From an uncultured Collinsella sp. (GTDB taxonomy: Bacteria; Actinomycetota; Coriobacteriia; Coriobacteriales; Coriobacteriaceae): a stretch of DNA of 39,760 nucleotides. A program made the translations under genes and the position numbers. Position 1 is the stretch's first letter, and every line of letters starts with the position of its first letter. The stretch covers positions 1 to 39,760 of the forward strand of contig CABUWD010000005.1 of assembly GCA_902495155.1 (NCBI GenBank), in the 5' to 3' direction. The notes under the pieces were generated by a model. The model worked only from the letters and a program-made list of their open reading frames with translations. It had not been told where the DNA came from and did no database searches. Below, in pieces: positions 1-8,517 of the stretch.

Positions 1-330
1 GATATCGTTGCCGCGAATGTGCTGCATCTCTTCCTCGGTCATCTCGAGGATAGAACGACCGCGATAGCGAACGTCGCCGCCCTCGATCTTCCCCGGAGGC
101 ATCGAAATAAGGCCCATGATGGTCATGGCGGTCACGGACTTACCGGAGCCGGACTCACCGACGACACCCAGGGTCTCGCCGCGATCGAGCGTGTAGGAGA
201 CACCGTCGACAGCGCGAACGACGCCATCCTCGGTGTGGAAATACATCTTAAGGTCATCGACCTCGAGCAGATGCTGGCCCTCGGGAACCGGCTGGTCCTT
301 CAGGTCCACATAGTTCTTGTTCTTCTTCAT
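1..330 (-). CDS. oppD: Oligopeptide ABC transporter ATPase OppD, N-terminal part (cut by window edge)
   Basis: Reading leftward from an ATG at 330, 110 codons are present before the window ends. The protein begins with a short charged leader and then a typical ABC nucleotide-binding fold with a Walker A motif GESGSGKS at residues 58-65, in the form GVVGESGSGKS usual for OppD/DppD. The Q-loop, signature and Walker B lie outside the window. It starts 2 nt after the oppC stop, with an AAGGA site about 9 nt upstream, so it is the fourth gene of oppA-oppB-oppC-oppD. The ATPase should sit on the cytoplasmic face of the OppBC channel and power peptide uptake. An oppF partner probably follows to the left. 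The assignment to the peptide/nickel family is firm; the exact substrate is unknown. Confidence 0.9.
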   Translation of the reverse strand, partial: MKKNKNYVDLKDQPVPEGQHLLEVDDLKMYFHTEDGVVRAVDGVSYTLDRGETLGVVGESGSGKSVTAMTIMGLISMPPGKIEGGDVRYRGRSILEMTEEEMQHIRGNDI

Positions 331-332
331 CC

Positions 333-1268
333 TTATGCGTCCTTCATCTTGACGTCGAGGGCGTCGCGCAGACCATCACCCAGCAGGGTGAAGGCGAGCA
401 CCGTCGAGAGAATTGCCAGACCGGGCATGATCATCATCCAGGGAGCAGTCAGAAGATACTGCTGACCGTCCTGAATCATGGAGCCCCACGAAGGCGTAGG
501 CGGAATAACGCCCATGCCGAGGAAGGACAGTGCGGACTCGGTCAGAATGGCGCCACCAATGTTCATGGTCGCGTAGACCACGATGGAGGCGACGGAGTTC
601 GGGAAAATGTGACGCACGACGATACGAGCATCAGATGCACCCATCGCGCGCGCAGCGTCAACATAGTCGTTTTCCTTGACCGTCAAGATTGCAGAGCGGA
701 AGACGCGAGCAATCGAAGGCCAGCCGAGAATACCGATGGCGATAAAGACGTTCTGAAGACCACGGCCGATAACGGCGATCATGGCGACGACGAACAGCAC
801 GTACGGGAACGCTAGGAAGATATCCGCACAGCGCATGATGATCGTATCCCAGATGCCGCCGTAGAAACCGGCCAGAGCACCCATGACCAGACCGATCAAC
901 GTGGAGATCGCAGTGGCCATAATACCGACGGAAAGCGAAACGCGTGCACCGTAGATAACGCGGACGAGGATGTCACGACCTAGGGCGTCGGTGCCAAACG
1001 GATGCTCCGCACACGGAGCCAGCAGCGACGTCTGGGCCATGGTAGTCGAGTCGGAAGCCGTCGGCGAACCGAGCCAGGGCTTAGCCCACAGATCTGCGGT
1101 CAGGGCAACCACAACGACGATGATGATCCAGCAAACACCGATAACGGCGAGCTTGTTCTTACGAAGACGCTTGAAAGCGTCGCCCCACAGCGTGCGGGAC
1201 TTGGCGGGAGCAGATGCGGCCTTGGTGGCGGTAGCCTGCTCCTGAGACTGAGAATCAGTTTCCTGCAT
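333..1268 (-). CDS. oppC: Oligopeptide ABC transporter permease OppC
   Basis: A 311-residue membrane protein. A hydrophilic N-terminus of about 38 residues precedes the first membrane segment (AVIGVCWIIIVVVVALTADL), as in OppC rather than OppB. The sequence HPFGTDALGRDILVRVIYGA is the hallmark OppC/DppC stretch after TM1. Five more hydrophobic segments follow, with the EAA-type coupling loop (ARAMGASDARI) that contacts the ATPase. The start has a GGGAGG site 8 nt upstream. The gene sits 14 nt after oppB and 2 nt before oppD, so it is co-transcribed. It should form the translocation channel with OppB. Confidence 0.95.
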   Translation of the reverse strand: MQETDSQSQEQATATKAASAPAKSRTLWGDAFKRLRKNKLAVIGVCWIIIVVVVALTADLWAKPWLGSPTASDSTTMAQTSLLAPCAEHPFGTDALGRDILVRVIYGARVSLSVGIMATAISTLIGLVMGALAGFYGGIWDTIIMRCADIFLAFPYVLFVVAMIAVIGRGLQNVFIAIGILGWPSIARVFRSAILTVKENDYVDAARAMGASDARIVVRHIFPNSVASIVVYATMNIGGAILTESALSFLGMGVIPPTPSWGSMIQDGQQYLLTAPWMMIMPGLAILSTVLAFTLLGDGLRDALDVKMKDA

Positions 1269-1282
1269 GAGACGTACCTCCC

Positions 1283-2320
1283 TTAGGCCTTATCCGACGG
1301 ACCGCCAAGGCGGATGCGCGGGTCGAGGAATGCATAGCTAATGTCGACGAGCAGGTTGATCACCATGACGACGACGACGATGAGCGTAACGCCGCCCATA
1401 ACGATGGGCCAGTCACGCATGCTAATGGCGCGATAGACCTCATAGCCGATACCGGGCCAGTTAAAGACCGTCTCGGTCAGGATGGCGCCCGAAAGCATGC
1501 CACCGAAGTCGACACCAATATAGGTAACGACGGGGATGAGTGCATTCTTAAGCGCATGCTTGATGATGATCGCGCGATTGGAGAGACCCTTGGCCTTTGC
1601 CGTGCGGATGTAATCCTGGTTCATGACGTCGAGCAGCTGCGAGCGCATAATGCGGGCGGCGTAAGCGGTCGAAACCGAAGCCAGCGTAATGGTCGGGAGC
1701 ACATAGTGCATCCAATCCTGATACTGAGAGCTGGAACCACCGGCACCCGAGATCGGCATGGAGAATGCACCGCCCGTGGCGTCCTTGAGGATGACGCCAA
1801 AGAACAGTTGCAGCAACATACCGAGCCAGAAGGCCGGGACGGCAACGAGGATCGACGTGGTGAGCGTTACCAAAATATCCCAGAAGGAATAACGCTTTAC
1901 CGCCGAAATGATACCCGCACCGATACCCATGATTGCCTCGAGCACGATGGCGCACGCGGCAAGTTTGACCGTATACGGATACTTCTGGGCAAAGATTTCC
2001 GTAACCGGCAGCTTACGCTGATACGAATTGCCCAGATCGCCATGAAGCAGGCCGTTCATGTAATACAAATAACGGTCCACGAGCGACGTTTGAACGGGGT
2101 CGCCGTTCTCGTCAAGAATCGCGTTGCCGTCCTCGTCCGACTGGACCAGGTGATAGCGGACGCGAAGCTGAAGCTCCACCTCGGGGGACAGAGCCTTGTC
2201 TCCACCGATCAGCTTGATCGGATCTCCCGGCACGATATTCTGGAGGGCGAACAGAATCAGCGTAACGCCCAAAAACACCGGGATGAACTGAAGCACACGT
2301 TTAACGATGTACTTACCCAT
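1283..2320 (-). CDS. oppB: Oligopeptide ABC transporter permease OppB
   Basis: A 345-residue inner-membrane permease. It begins with MGKYIVKRVLQFIPVFLGV, the usual OppB/DppB start in which TM1 follows almost at once. The motif NIVPGDP comes after TM1, and the EAA loop (TAKAKGLSNRAIIIKHALKN) lies near residues 240-260. A charged insert of roughly 25 residues (around 50-80, including DEDGNAILDENGDP) lengthens the first external loop compared with many OppB proteins. The start has GGGGAG 4 nt upstream. It lies 156 nt after oppA, and that gap holds a perfect stem-loop that may lower oppBCD expression relative to oppA. It pairs with OppC. Confidence 0.95.
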   Translation of the reverse strand: MGKYIVKRVLQFIPVFLGVTLILFALQNIVPGDPIKLIGGDKALSPEVELQLRVRYHLVQSDEDGNAILDENGDPVQTSLVDRYLYYMNGLLHGDLGNSYQRKLPVTEIFAQKYPYTVKLAACAIVLEAIMGIGAGIISAVKRYSFWDILVTLTTSILVAVPAFWLGMLLQLFFGVILKDATGGAFSMPISGAGGSSSQYQDWMHYVLPTITLASVSTAYAARIMRSQLLDVMNQDYIRTAKAKGLSNRAIIIKHALKNALIPVVTYIGVDFGGMLSGAILTETVFNWPGIGYEVYRAISMRDWPIVMGGVTLIVVVVMVINLLVDISYAFLDPRIRLGGPSDKA

Positions 2321-2350
2321 ACCACTCCCCTATCTAGGGATTAACCTAAA

Positions 2351-2380
2351 TGGGATGCCGATCGCCAGACCGGCATCCCA
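2351..2380 (-). promoter_or_regulatory. Intercistronic stem-loop between oppA and oppB
   Basis: Ten-base perfect arms TGGGATGCCG and CGGCATCCCA flank a 10-nt loop. On the transcribed (minus) strand only a short TTTAGGTT follows, so this is at best a weak terminator. It more likely protects the oppA 3' end or reduces read-through into oppB, in keeping with binding proteins being made in excess over permeases. Confidence 0.6.
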
Positions 2381-2476
2381 AAATTACCATCAGCCAGTTT
2401 ACCCCAGGTTAGGGAGAACTGTATGTTTCCCATGAGGTCTACGTAAATACTTGACCCTCACGGAAGCTGCAAACTC

Positions 2477-4153
2477 TTAGGCGAGCTCAGCGGTACCCAG
2501 ATCGGCATGCTTCTGCGGATCGACATAGAGGTGCTTGATGCGATCGGAGCCGACGATGGTGTGCGTGTAGAACATAATCGGGATGACCGGGCAGTCGGCA
2601 GCGACCATTGCGTCGGCCTCCTGCATCTTAGCGACGCGCTCCTCGTCGTCAACAATAGTACGAGCCTCGTCGACCTTGGCGTCGAACTCGGGGTTGTTGT
2701 AACCGGAGCGGTTGTCGCCACCGAGGGAGTCGGAGTGGAACAGCGGATACAGGAAGTTGTCCATGATCGGGTAGTCGGCAATCCAACCCAGACGACCGAA
2801 CTGATAGTTAAAGTTCTGATACTGCTCGAGCAGGGCAGACCACTCAGGGGTATCGGAGACGGCGGTAACGCCAACCTTGGCGAGGTCGCCGATGATGGAC
2901 TCCATGATCTCCTTGTGACCGCCGTCCTGGTTGTAGGAAAGGGTCACGCTAATGCCACGATCCCCGTTAGCGCCAGCGGGAGCAACCTTGTCGAGGTACT
3001 CATTGGCCTTGTCGACATCGTAGGCGCAGAACTCCCATGCGCCCTCCTTGTAGCCATCGATGCCCGGAGGAACAATGCCGTCGGCGGGGGTACGGGTACC
3101 CTTGTAGATGGTCTTGCAGATGGCCTCACGGTTGATGGCCAGGGAGATACCCCTGCGCAGGTCGGCGTTGTTGAACGGCTCGGCCGTGGTGTTGCAGGTC
3201 AGGTAGTAGGTGGAAGGCTCGGCGCCGAGCAGCATGCGCTCGCCGTCACCCATGGTGTAGCCGTCCTTGGACACGCCGCGATCCTTCTTGGCGGCATCGA
3301 TCTGAGCGACGGGAACGTCGCAGACATCGAGGTTACCGGCCTGGAACTCCTTGTAAGCGGTCTCCATGTCCTTGATGACCTGGAAGTGGATGCCATCGAT
3401 CTTGGCCTTGTCGCCATAGTAATCGTCGAACTTCTTGACGTTGATCTCCTGGCCATCCTCCCACTTGCCGTCCATCATGAACGGGCCGTTACCGACCGGG
3501 GCAAGATAGAAGCTCTTGACATCGGACTCGGCGCACTCGGGAACCGGGGCCAGAGCCGGATGAGAGGCGACGAAGGGGAAGTCAGCGTAAGCGGAAGACA
3601 GCTTGACGACGAGGGTCTCATCGTCGGGGCACGTAACACCGCTGAGCTCGGTAGCGTTACCGGCAAGCAGGTCGTCATAACCCTCGACCATGGAAAGGTG
3701 ATAGGAGACCTCGGAAGGGCCGTACTCGGTAGCGATGGCCGACTTGGTGTTGACCAGACGCTCCCAACCGAGCTTGAAGGACTTGGAGGTAACGTCGTCA
3801 CCGTTGTGGAACTTGGCCTTCTTGATCTTGAAGGTAAACTCGGTGGCGTCGTCATTGGACTCAAAGGACTCGCAAGCCAGCGGAACGATCTCGCCCTTCT
3901 CGGCGTCGTAAGAGGTCAGAGCGTCAAAGAGCTGGTACTCGACCTGAGTGCCCTGGTCCTCCTGGACGTTGTAGGGGTCGATGCAGACCGGGTTGTTGAT
4001 GTAGAAGTTCAGCGTCGAACCGGACTCAGAACCGGAAGCGTCGCCACCCTTCTTGCCGCATGCGGCAAGAAAAGCCATGGAGCTCGCAGCAAGGGTACCG
4101 CCAACGAAGGCGCGACGACCCATAACGGGCTGGTGGAACATAGAATCAGCCAT
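2477..4153 (-). CDS. oppA: Peptide ABC transporter substrate-binding lipoprotein OppA-like (SBP_bac_5)
   Basis: A 558-residue extracytoplasmic binding protein of the peptide/nickel family. I place the start at the ATG at 4153 because AAGGAGG lies 5 nt upstream; a longer open frame upstream has no such site. The N-terminus has a twin-arginine-like motif GRRAFVG (Arg13-Arg14), then a hydrophobic stretch and the lipobox LAAC with Cys32. It is therefore probably a lipoprotein, possibly exported folded by Tat. The mature part has the family features: FNNADLRRGISLAINREAIC near the hinge and repeated aromatic-rich strands. It is the first gene of oppABCD and delivers the ligand to OppBC. The ligand, probably oligopeptides, cannot be read from the sequence. 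Confidence 0.92.
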   Translation of the reverse strand: MADSMFHQPVMGRRAFVGGTLAASSMAFLAACGKKGGDASGSESGSTLNFYINNPVCIDPYNVQEDQGTQVEYQLFDALTSYDAEKGEIVPLACESFESNDDATEFTFKIKKAKFHNGDDVTSKSFKLGWERLVNTKSAIATEYGPSEVSYHLSMVEGYDDLLAGNATELSGVTCPDDETLVVKLSSAYADFPFVASHPALAPVPECAESDVKSFYLAPVGNGPFMMDGKWEDGQEINVKKFDDYYGDKAKIDGIHFQVIKDMETAYKEFQAGNLDVCDVPVAQIDAAKKDRGVSKDGYTMGDGERMLLGAEPSTYYLTCNTTAEPFNNADLRRGISLAINREAICKTIYKGTRTPADGIVPPGIDGYKEGAWEFCAYDVDKANEYLDKVAPAGANGDRGISVTLSYNQDGGHKEIMESIIGDLAKVGVTAVSDTPEWSALLEQYQNFNYQFGRLGWIADYPIMDNFLYPLFHSDSLGGDNRSGYNNPEFDAKVDEARTIVDDEERVAKMQEADAMVAADCPVIPIMFYTHTIVGSDRIKHLYVDPQKHADLGTAELA

Positions 4154-4393
4154 GCCATCCTCCTTATGAGATAGGACAAAGAAATGTTCAGTCGGACACA
4201 TGTCGAGACAATCCGATCCGAACCATAAAAACGTCGCCCGTCGCTATGGCTGGTTATGCACAACGGACCAACGTTTCGCAATACAGTAGCGCATTTTATG
4301 CACGATTTGGGGCTAATTCCGGTCAACGGTCAAGAATTTCTTTAGTTGGGCGAAGTATGTGGGGATATTTTGACTCTGTTACAAATTTGTAAA
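4154..4393 (-). promoter_or_regulatory. oppA upstream region with TTATGCAC direct repeats
   Basis: About 240 non-coding bases precede oppA. The octamer TTATGCAC occurs twice on the plus strand, at 4254-4261 and 4296-4303, start-to-start 42 bp apart, or about four helical turns. On the minus strand TTGACC elements near 4325-4340 and an A/T-rich ATAAAAT near 4294-4300 could be promoter parts, but their spacing (20-22 nt) is poor. The repeats could be sites for a regulator of the transporter. Promoter placement is uncertain. Confidence 0.35.
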
Positions 4394-4426
4394 CAAAAAG
4401 GGTCCCGCACTTGCGGAACCCTTTTC
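4394..4426 (-). terminator. Rho-independent terminator after secG
   Basis: Minus strand: a stem formed by AAAGGGTTCCGCA and TGCGGGACCCTTT, followed by a U-rich run (TTTTTGTTT). It lies 23 nt past the secG stop. The A-rich left flank could also let it work in the other direction. Confidence 0.88.
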
Positions 4427-4448
4427 AATTATTTTATGCGGCTCGTGC

Positions 4449-4703
4449 TTAGAAGCCGACGATGCCCTGCGGGAAGAAGAACATGCACAGGACGACGCAC
4501 ACGGCAAAAACGACGGCCATGATGACGGTCAGGCGGTCGAGGTTCTGCTCCATGACGCCCGTGGCAGAGCTGGAGTTATACAGCGAGCTAGCGATCATAT
4601 CCGAAACGCCGGTGCCCTTACCGGAATGCATCAGGACGAGAATCGTCAGCGCCACGGCAGAGACAGCCCAAACGACAAACAGAAGAATCTGGAACGGACC
4701 CAT
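4449..4703 (-). CDS. secG: Preprotein translocase subunit SecG
   Basis: An 84-residue protein with two hydrophobic segments (about residues 4-24 and 58-79). They are joined by a Gly/Ser-rich loop containing LMHSGKGTGVSDM, a typical SecG signature (the usual form is LLHxGKGxG). SecG stabilises the SecYE channel and aids SecA-driven export. The start has AAGGAG 8 nt upstream. It follows gpmI but is separated from it by a strong terminator, and it ends in its own terminator, so it is probably a single-gene transcript. In many actinobacteria secG sits directly behind tpiA; here gpmI lies between. Confidence 0.93.
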   Translation of the reverse strand: MGPFQILLFVVWAVSAVALTILVLMHSGKGTGVSDMIASSLYNSSSATGVMEQNLDRLTVIMAVVFAVCVVLCMFFFPQGIVGF

Positions 4704-4807
4704 AGATAAGCTCCTTAATAGAACAGTTTAAACTCCAGTACTGTACCACAATCCCCCGCTCTCCCCTACCTGCCACTCAAGGACGGGGTGGAAATGGCAG
4801 AAATACC

Positions 4808-4842
4808 AAAAAGGGGGTTGTCCGATTGTGGACAACCCCCTT
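4808..4842 (-). terminator. Rho-independent terminator after gpmI
   Basis: A perfect 13-bp stem (AAGGGGGTTGTCC and its complement) with a 6-nt loop, followed on the minus strand by TTTTTGG. It closes the pgk-tpiA-gpmI transcript upstream of secG. Confidence 0.92.
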
Positions 4843-4867
4843 ACTAGAAAACGTTATTTGTTTTCTC

Positions 4868-6421
4868 TTAGGCCTCGGTGGCGAGCACGCGACCCGTCAT
4901 CTCGGCGGAAGGCTCAATACCAGCCATGGTGAGCATGGTCGGAGCGATATCGGAAAGACGACCGTCCTCGATACCGGTGAGCTGTGCCTTCTCATCAACG
5001 ATGATGAACGGTACACGGTTGGTGGTGTGAGCCGTAAACGGATGCTTGGAACCGTCAGAAGCAACGTCAAACATGTGATCGGCGTTGCCGTGGTCGGCGG
5101 TAATCAGCGCAAAGCCGCCCTTGGCGAGAATCGCCGGGACAACCTTGGACAGGGCATCGTCAACAGCCTCGACGGCCTTAACGGCGGCGTCGAAGACACC
5201 GGTGTGACCAACCATGTCGCAGTTTGCGAAGTTCACGATGTAGAAATCAGCGCGATCCTCGTTGATGGCGGCGACGAGCTTCTCGGTAACCTCGGGAGCG
5301 CTCATCTCAGGCTGCAGATCGTAGGTAGCGACCTTGGGGGAAGCGACGAGCACGCGCTCCTCGCCCTCCTTGGGCTCCTCGATGCCGCCGTTGAGGAAGA
5401 ACGTCACGTGGGCGTACTTCTCGGTCTCGGCGGTGTGCAGCTGCTTCAGGCCATTGGCGGCGATAACGTCGGCCAGGACGTTCTCGGGGAACGTCTTGGG
5501 GAAGGCGACCTCGACATCAAACGTCGGATCGTACTCGGTCATCGTCACAAAGTGCGAAAGCTTGATCTGCTTGCGCTCAAAGCCGTCGAACTCCTTGTCC
5601 GTGAACACGCGGGTCATCTGACGGGCGCGGTCGGGACGGAAGTTGAAGAAGATGGCCGCGTCGCCCTCGTGGATGCCCTCGTTGTGGGCAGCGAAGGGCT
5701 CGACGAACTCGTCGCCGCGCGGATCCTTCTCGTAGTAGGCCTTGATACCGGCAACAGGGTCGACATCGGCATCGGACGCGTTGACCATGACGTCGTAGGC
5801 GCGCTGGATGCGCTCCCAACGATTATCGCGGTCCATGGCCCAATAACGGCCCGAGACGGTGGCAACGCGAGCGTCGCAACCGGTCTCCTCGGAGATCTTA
5901 GCCAGGAAGGCGCAGAACTCACTCATGTAGCCAGCGCCGGACTGCGGGTCAACGTCGCGGCCATCCATGAAGGCGTGGACGCGAACGGTCTTGACACCGT
6001 GCTCGGCAGCCATCTTGACCAGAGCCTCGACGTGGTTCATGTGGGAGTGAACGCCGCCAGGGCTCATAAGGCCCATAAGGTGAAGGGTCTTGCCCTCGGC
6101 CTTGACATCGTCCATAGCCTTGACGAAAACCTCGTTCTTGGCGATGGAGCCGTCCTTGATGGCATTGTTGATGCGCGAAAGCTCCTGGAACACGATGCGG
6201 CCGGCACCGATGTTGAGGTGACCCACCTCGGAGTTGCCCATCTGGCCGTCGGGAAGGCCCACGTCCTCGCCCGAAGCACCGAGCGTGGTGTGGGGGTACT
6301 TCACGTACAGGCTATCAAGGAAGGGCGTCTTGGCAGCGGCGACGGCGTTCTCGCCATCGGCCGGAGCCAGGCCGCAGCCGTCCATGATAATCAGGAGTGC
6401 AGGAAGATGACGCTGTGCCAT
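4868..6421 (-). CDS. gpmI: 2,3-bisphosphoglycerate-independent phosphoglycerate mutase
   Basis: A 517-residue enzyme that interconverts 3- and 2-phosphoglycerate in the cytoplasm, using two Mn ions and a phosphoserine intermediate. It is an alkaline-phosphatase-superfamily protein of normal family length. The N-terminal metal site IIMDG has Asp14, and the catalytic serine is Ser64 in MGNSEVGHLNIG. The C-terminal metal motif TADHGNADHM is present near residue 445. The motif HSHMNHVEALV contributes to the substrate domain. The ATG lies 5 nt after the tpiA stop, so translation is probably coupled. It is the last gene of pgk-tpiA-gpmI. Enolase and pyruvate kinase are not in the window. Confidence 0.97.
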   Translation of the reverse strand: MAQRHLPALLIIMDGCGLAPADGENAVAAAKTPFLDSLYVKYPHTTLGASGEDVGLPDGQMGNSEVGHLNIGAGRIVFQELSRINNAIKDGSIAKNEVFVKAMDDVKAEGKTLHLMGLMSPGGVHSHMNHVEALVKMAAEHGVKTVRVHAFMDGRDVDPQSGAGYMSEFCAFLAKISEETGCDARVATVSGRYWAMDRDNRWERIQRAYDVMVNASDADVDPVAGIKAYYEKDPRGDEFVEPFAAHNEGIHEGDAAIFFNFRPDRARQMTRVFTDKEFDGFERKQIKLSHFVTMTEYDPTFDVEVAFPKTFPENVLADVIAANGLKQLHTAETEKYAHVTFFLNGGIEEPKEGEERVLVASPKVATYDLQPEMSAPEVTEKLVAAINEDRADFYIVNFANCDMVGHTGVFDAAVKAVEAVDDALSKVVPAILAKGGFALITADHGNADHMFDVASDGSKHPFTAHTTNRVPFIIVDEKAQLTGIEDGRLSDIAPTMLTMAGIEPSAEMTGRVLATEA

Positions 6422-6426
6422 ATGTC

Positions 6427-7194
6427 CTACTCGCCTGCCTTGACGACCATAGAGGCGAAGTCGGCAGCCTTGAGCGAAGCGCCGCCCACGAGGGCGCCGT
6501 CAACGGCGGGCTTGGCGACGAGCTCAGCGATGTTGCCGGGCTTGGCAGAGCCACCATAGAGAACGCGGATGCCGTTAGCGAGCTCCTCGCCGAACATCTC
6601 CTTGAGGGTCTCACGGATAGCGCCGCAGACCTCCTGAGCATCCTCGGCGGTAGCGGTCTTGCCGGTGCCAATGGCCCAGATGGGCTCGTAGGCGACGACG
6701 ACCTGCTTGGGGCAGGTGATCTCAAGACCAGCAAGGCCAGCTTTGACCTGGTTCACGACGTGCTCGACATAGGTGCCAGCCTCGCGGACCTCGAGGGACT
6801 CGCCGCAGCAGAAGACGGGAACAAGACCTGCGGCAACGAGGGCCTTGGCCTTCATGTTCTGATCCTCGTCGGTCTCGTGGAAGTAGTCGCGACGCTCAGA
6901 GTGACCGATGATGCAGTAGGTGCAGCCAGCGGACTTGAGCATGTCGCAAGAGGACTCACCGGTGAAGGCACCCTTGGCCTCCCAGTACACGTTCTGTGCA
7001 CCGAGGGCGATGGGGGCAGCCTGAATGCGGTCATGAACCGTGGTGATGTCGATGGTCGGAGGGCAGACGAGCACCTCGACGCCAGCCGGAACCTCGGGCA
7101 GAGCCTGAGCCAGCTCGTCGGCGAGCTTGGCGGCCTCGGCGACGTCGTTGTTCATCTTCCAGTTACCAGCGATAAGAAGGGTGCGATTAGGCAT
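6427..7194 (-). CDS. tpiA: Triosephosphate isomerase
   Basis: A 255-residue TIM-barrel enzyme that interconverts dihydroxyacetone phosphate and glyceraldehyde 3-phosphate. Catalytic motifs are complete: Lys in AGNWKMNN, His in IIGHSERR, Glu in VAYEPIWAIGTG, and the phosphate-binding YGGSAKPGN. I take the ATG at 7194, whose product begins MPNRTLL and has GGAGG 9 nt upstream; a longer frame carries an extension with no homology to the family. The start overlaps the pgk stop by 8 nt (sequence ATGCCTAA), which suggests translational coupling with pgk. Confidence 0.97.
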   Translation of the reverse strand: MPNRTLLIAGNWKMNNDVAEAAKLADELAQALPEVPAGVEVLVCPPTIDITTVHDRIQAAPIALGAQNVYWEAKGAFTGESSCDMLKSAGCTYCIIGHSERRDYFHETDEDQNMKAKALVAAGLVPVFCCGESLEVREAGTYVEHVVNQVKAGLAGLEITCPKQVVVAYEPIWAIGTGKTATAEDAQEVCGAIRETLKEMFGEELANGIRVLYGGSAKPGNIAELVAKPAVDGALVGGASLKAADFASMVVKAGE

Positions 7195-8377
7195 CGAGAA
7201 GCGCCTCCACTCCGGGCAGGGCCTTACCCTCGACGAGCTCCATGGAAGCGCCACCACCGGTGGAGATCCAGCTCATCTTGTCGGCCAGGTTGAACTTGTT
7301 GACAGCTGCGACGGAGTCGCCACCGCCGATAATCGAGGTGCAATCGGCCTCGGCGACAGCCTCGGCGATAGCCTGGGTGCCGTGAGCGAAGTTGTCGAAC
7401 TCGAAGACGCCCATGGGGCCGTTCCAGAACACGGTCTTGGCGCCCTTGACAGCCTCGGCGTAGAGCTCCTCGGTCTTAGGACCGATGTCCATGCCCTCAC
7501 GATCGTCGGGGATAGCGTCGGAAGCGACAACCTCGGGGACAGCGTCCTCGCCAAAGTGATCGGCAACGCGGTTGTCGATGGGGAGCAGGATCTTGACGCC
7601 CTTCTCCTCGGCCTTCTTAAGCATCTCGCCGGCGCGCTCGACCCAGTCCTCTTCCTTGAGGGACTGACCGACGGACAGGCCCTGAGCCAGGAAGAAGGTG
7701 TAGGCCATGCCGCCACCGATGATCAGGGTGTCAGCGGAGTCGATGAGGTGATCGAGAACGCCGATCTTGGAGGAAACCTTGGAACCGCCGACGATAGCGA
7801 CGAAGGGGCGCTCGGGCTCGGCGAAGATGCCGGTCAGCGTGTCGACCTCCTTCTCAAGCAGGAAGCCAGCGACGGCAGGCAGGTAAGCGGCGGGGCCCAC
7901 GACGGAACCCTGGGCGCGGTGAGCGGTGCCGAAGGCATCGAGAACGAAGACGTCACCATAGGAAGCGAGCTTCTTGGCGATCTCGGGATCGTTCTTCTTC
8001 TCACGCTTATCGAAGCGGACGTTCTCGAGAACGAGAACCTTGCCCGGCTCGACGGCGGCGACAGCCTCGGCAGCCTTCTCGCCGTAAGTGTCGGCGACAA
8101 AGGCAACGTCGAGACCAGAGAGCTCGGCGAGCTTCTTGGCGACAGGCTCAAGGGAGAGCTCAGGCTGGAAGCCAGTGCCCTCGGGACGGCCGAGGTGGCT
8201 CATGAGGATGACGCGGGCGTTGTGCTCAACGAGATAGTTGATGGTGGGCAGGGCAGCCTTGATACGGGTGGTGTCGCCAACGACGCCATCCTTGATAGGC
8301 ACGTTGAAGTCAACGCGGACGAGAACGCGCTTGCCGTCGACATCGATGTCGCGGACGGTCTTCTTGGTAAAGGCCAT
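7187..8377 (-). CDS. pgk: Phosphoglycerate kinase
   Basis: A 396-residue two-domain kinase that makes ATP and 3-phosphoglycerate from 1,3-bisphosphoglycerate. Seen motifs are VLVRVDFNVPIKDG near the N-terminus, VILMSHLGRPEG for substrate binding, the hinge and nucleotide region with FWNGPMGVFEF, and the C-terminal GGGDSVAAVNKF loop. The start at 8377 gives the standard beginning MAFTKKTVRDID, with GAAAGG about 12 nt upstream. It begins the pgk-tpiA-gpmI unit and is separated from gap by a terminator plus a leader hairpin, so it may be expressed less than gap. Confidence 0.97.
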   Translation of the reverse strand: MAFTKKTVRDIDVDGKRVLVRVDFNVPIKDGVVGDTTRIKAALPTINYLVEHNARVILMSHLGRPEGTGFQPELSLEPVAKKLAELSGLDVAFVADTYGEKAAEAVAAVEPGKVLVLENVRFDKREKKNDPEIAKKLASYGDVFVLDAFGTAHRAQGSVVGPAAYLPAVAGFLLEKEVDTLTGIFAEPERPFVAIVGGSKVSSKIGVLDHLIDSADTLIIGGGMAYTFFLAQGLSVGQSLKEEDWVERAGEMLKKAEEKGVKILLPIDNRVADHFGEDAVPEVVASDAIPDDREGMDIGPKTEELYAEAVKGAKTVFWNGPMGVFEFDNFAHGTQAIAEAVAEADCTSIIGGGDSVAAVNKFNLADKMSWISTGGGASMELVEGKALPGVEALLDA

Positions 8378-8400
8378 GTTTGCTTCTACCTTTCGTACGT

Positions 8401-8423
8401 GTCTGCCTCCCATTACGGCAGAC
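8401..8423 (-). promoter_or_regulatory. Stem-loop in the pgk leader
   Basis: Seven-base perfect arms GTCTGCC and GGCAGAC enclose a 9-nt loop, 23-45 nt upstream of the pgk start. There is no U-tract. It may shape the 5' end of the pgk mRNA or act as a processing site. Confidence 0.45.
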
Positions 8424-8432
8424 GATTTCCTA

Positions 8433-8480
8433 TAAAAAGGGCGCGACCCTAGGGTGTAAGCCCTATAAGGCCGCGCCCTT
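8433..8480 (-). terminator. Terminator after gap
   Basis: On the minus strand an outer stem AAGGGCGCG/CGCGCCCTT encloses an inner stem-loop and is followed by TTTTTATAG. It lies 37 nt past the gap stop and separates gap from pgk, so gap is likely made both alone and by partial read-through with pgk. Confidence 0.82.
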
Positions 8481-8517
8481 CTTTAGACGCTCAACGAGCT
8501 ATTCGCTAAAAGCTAAA

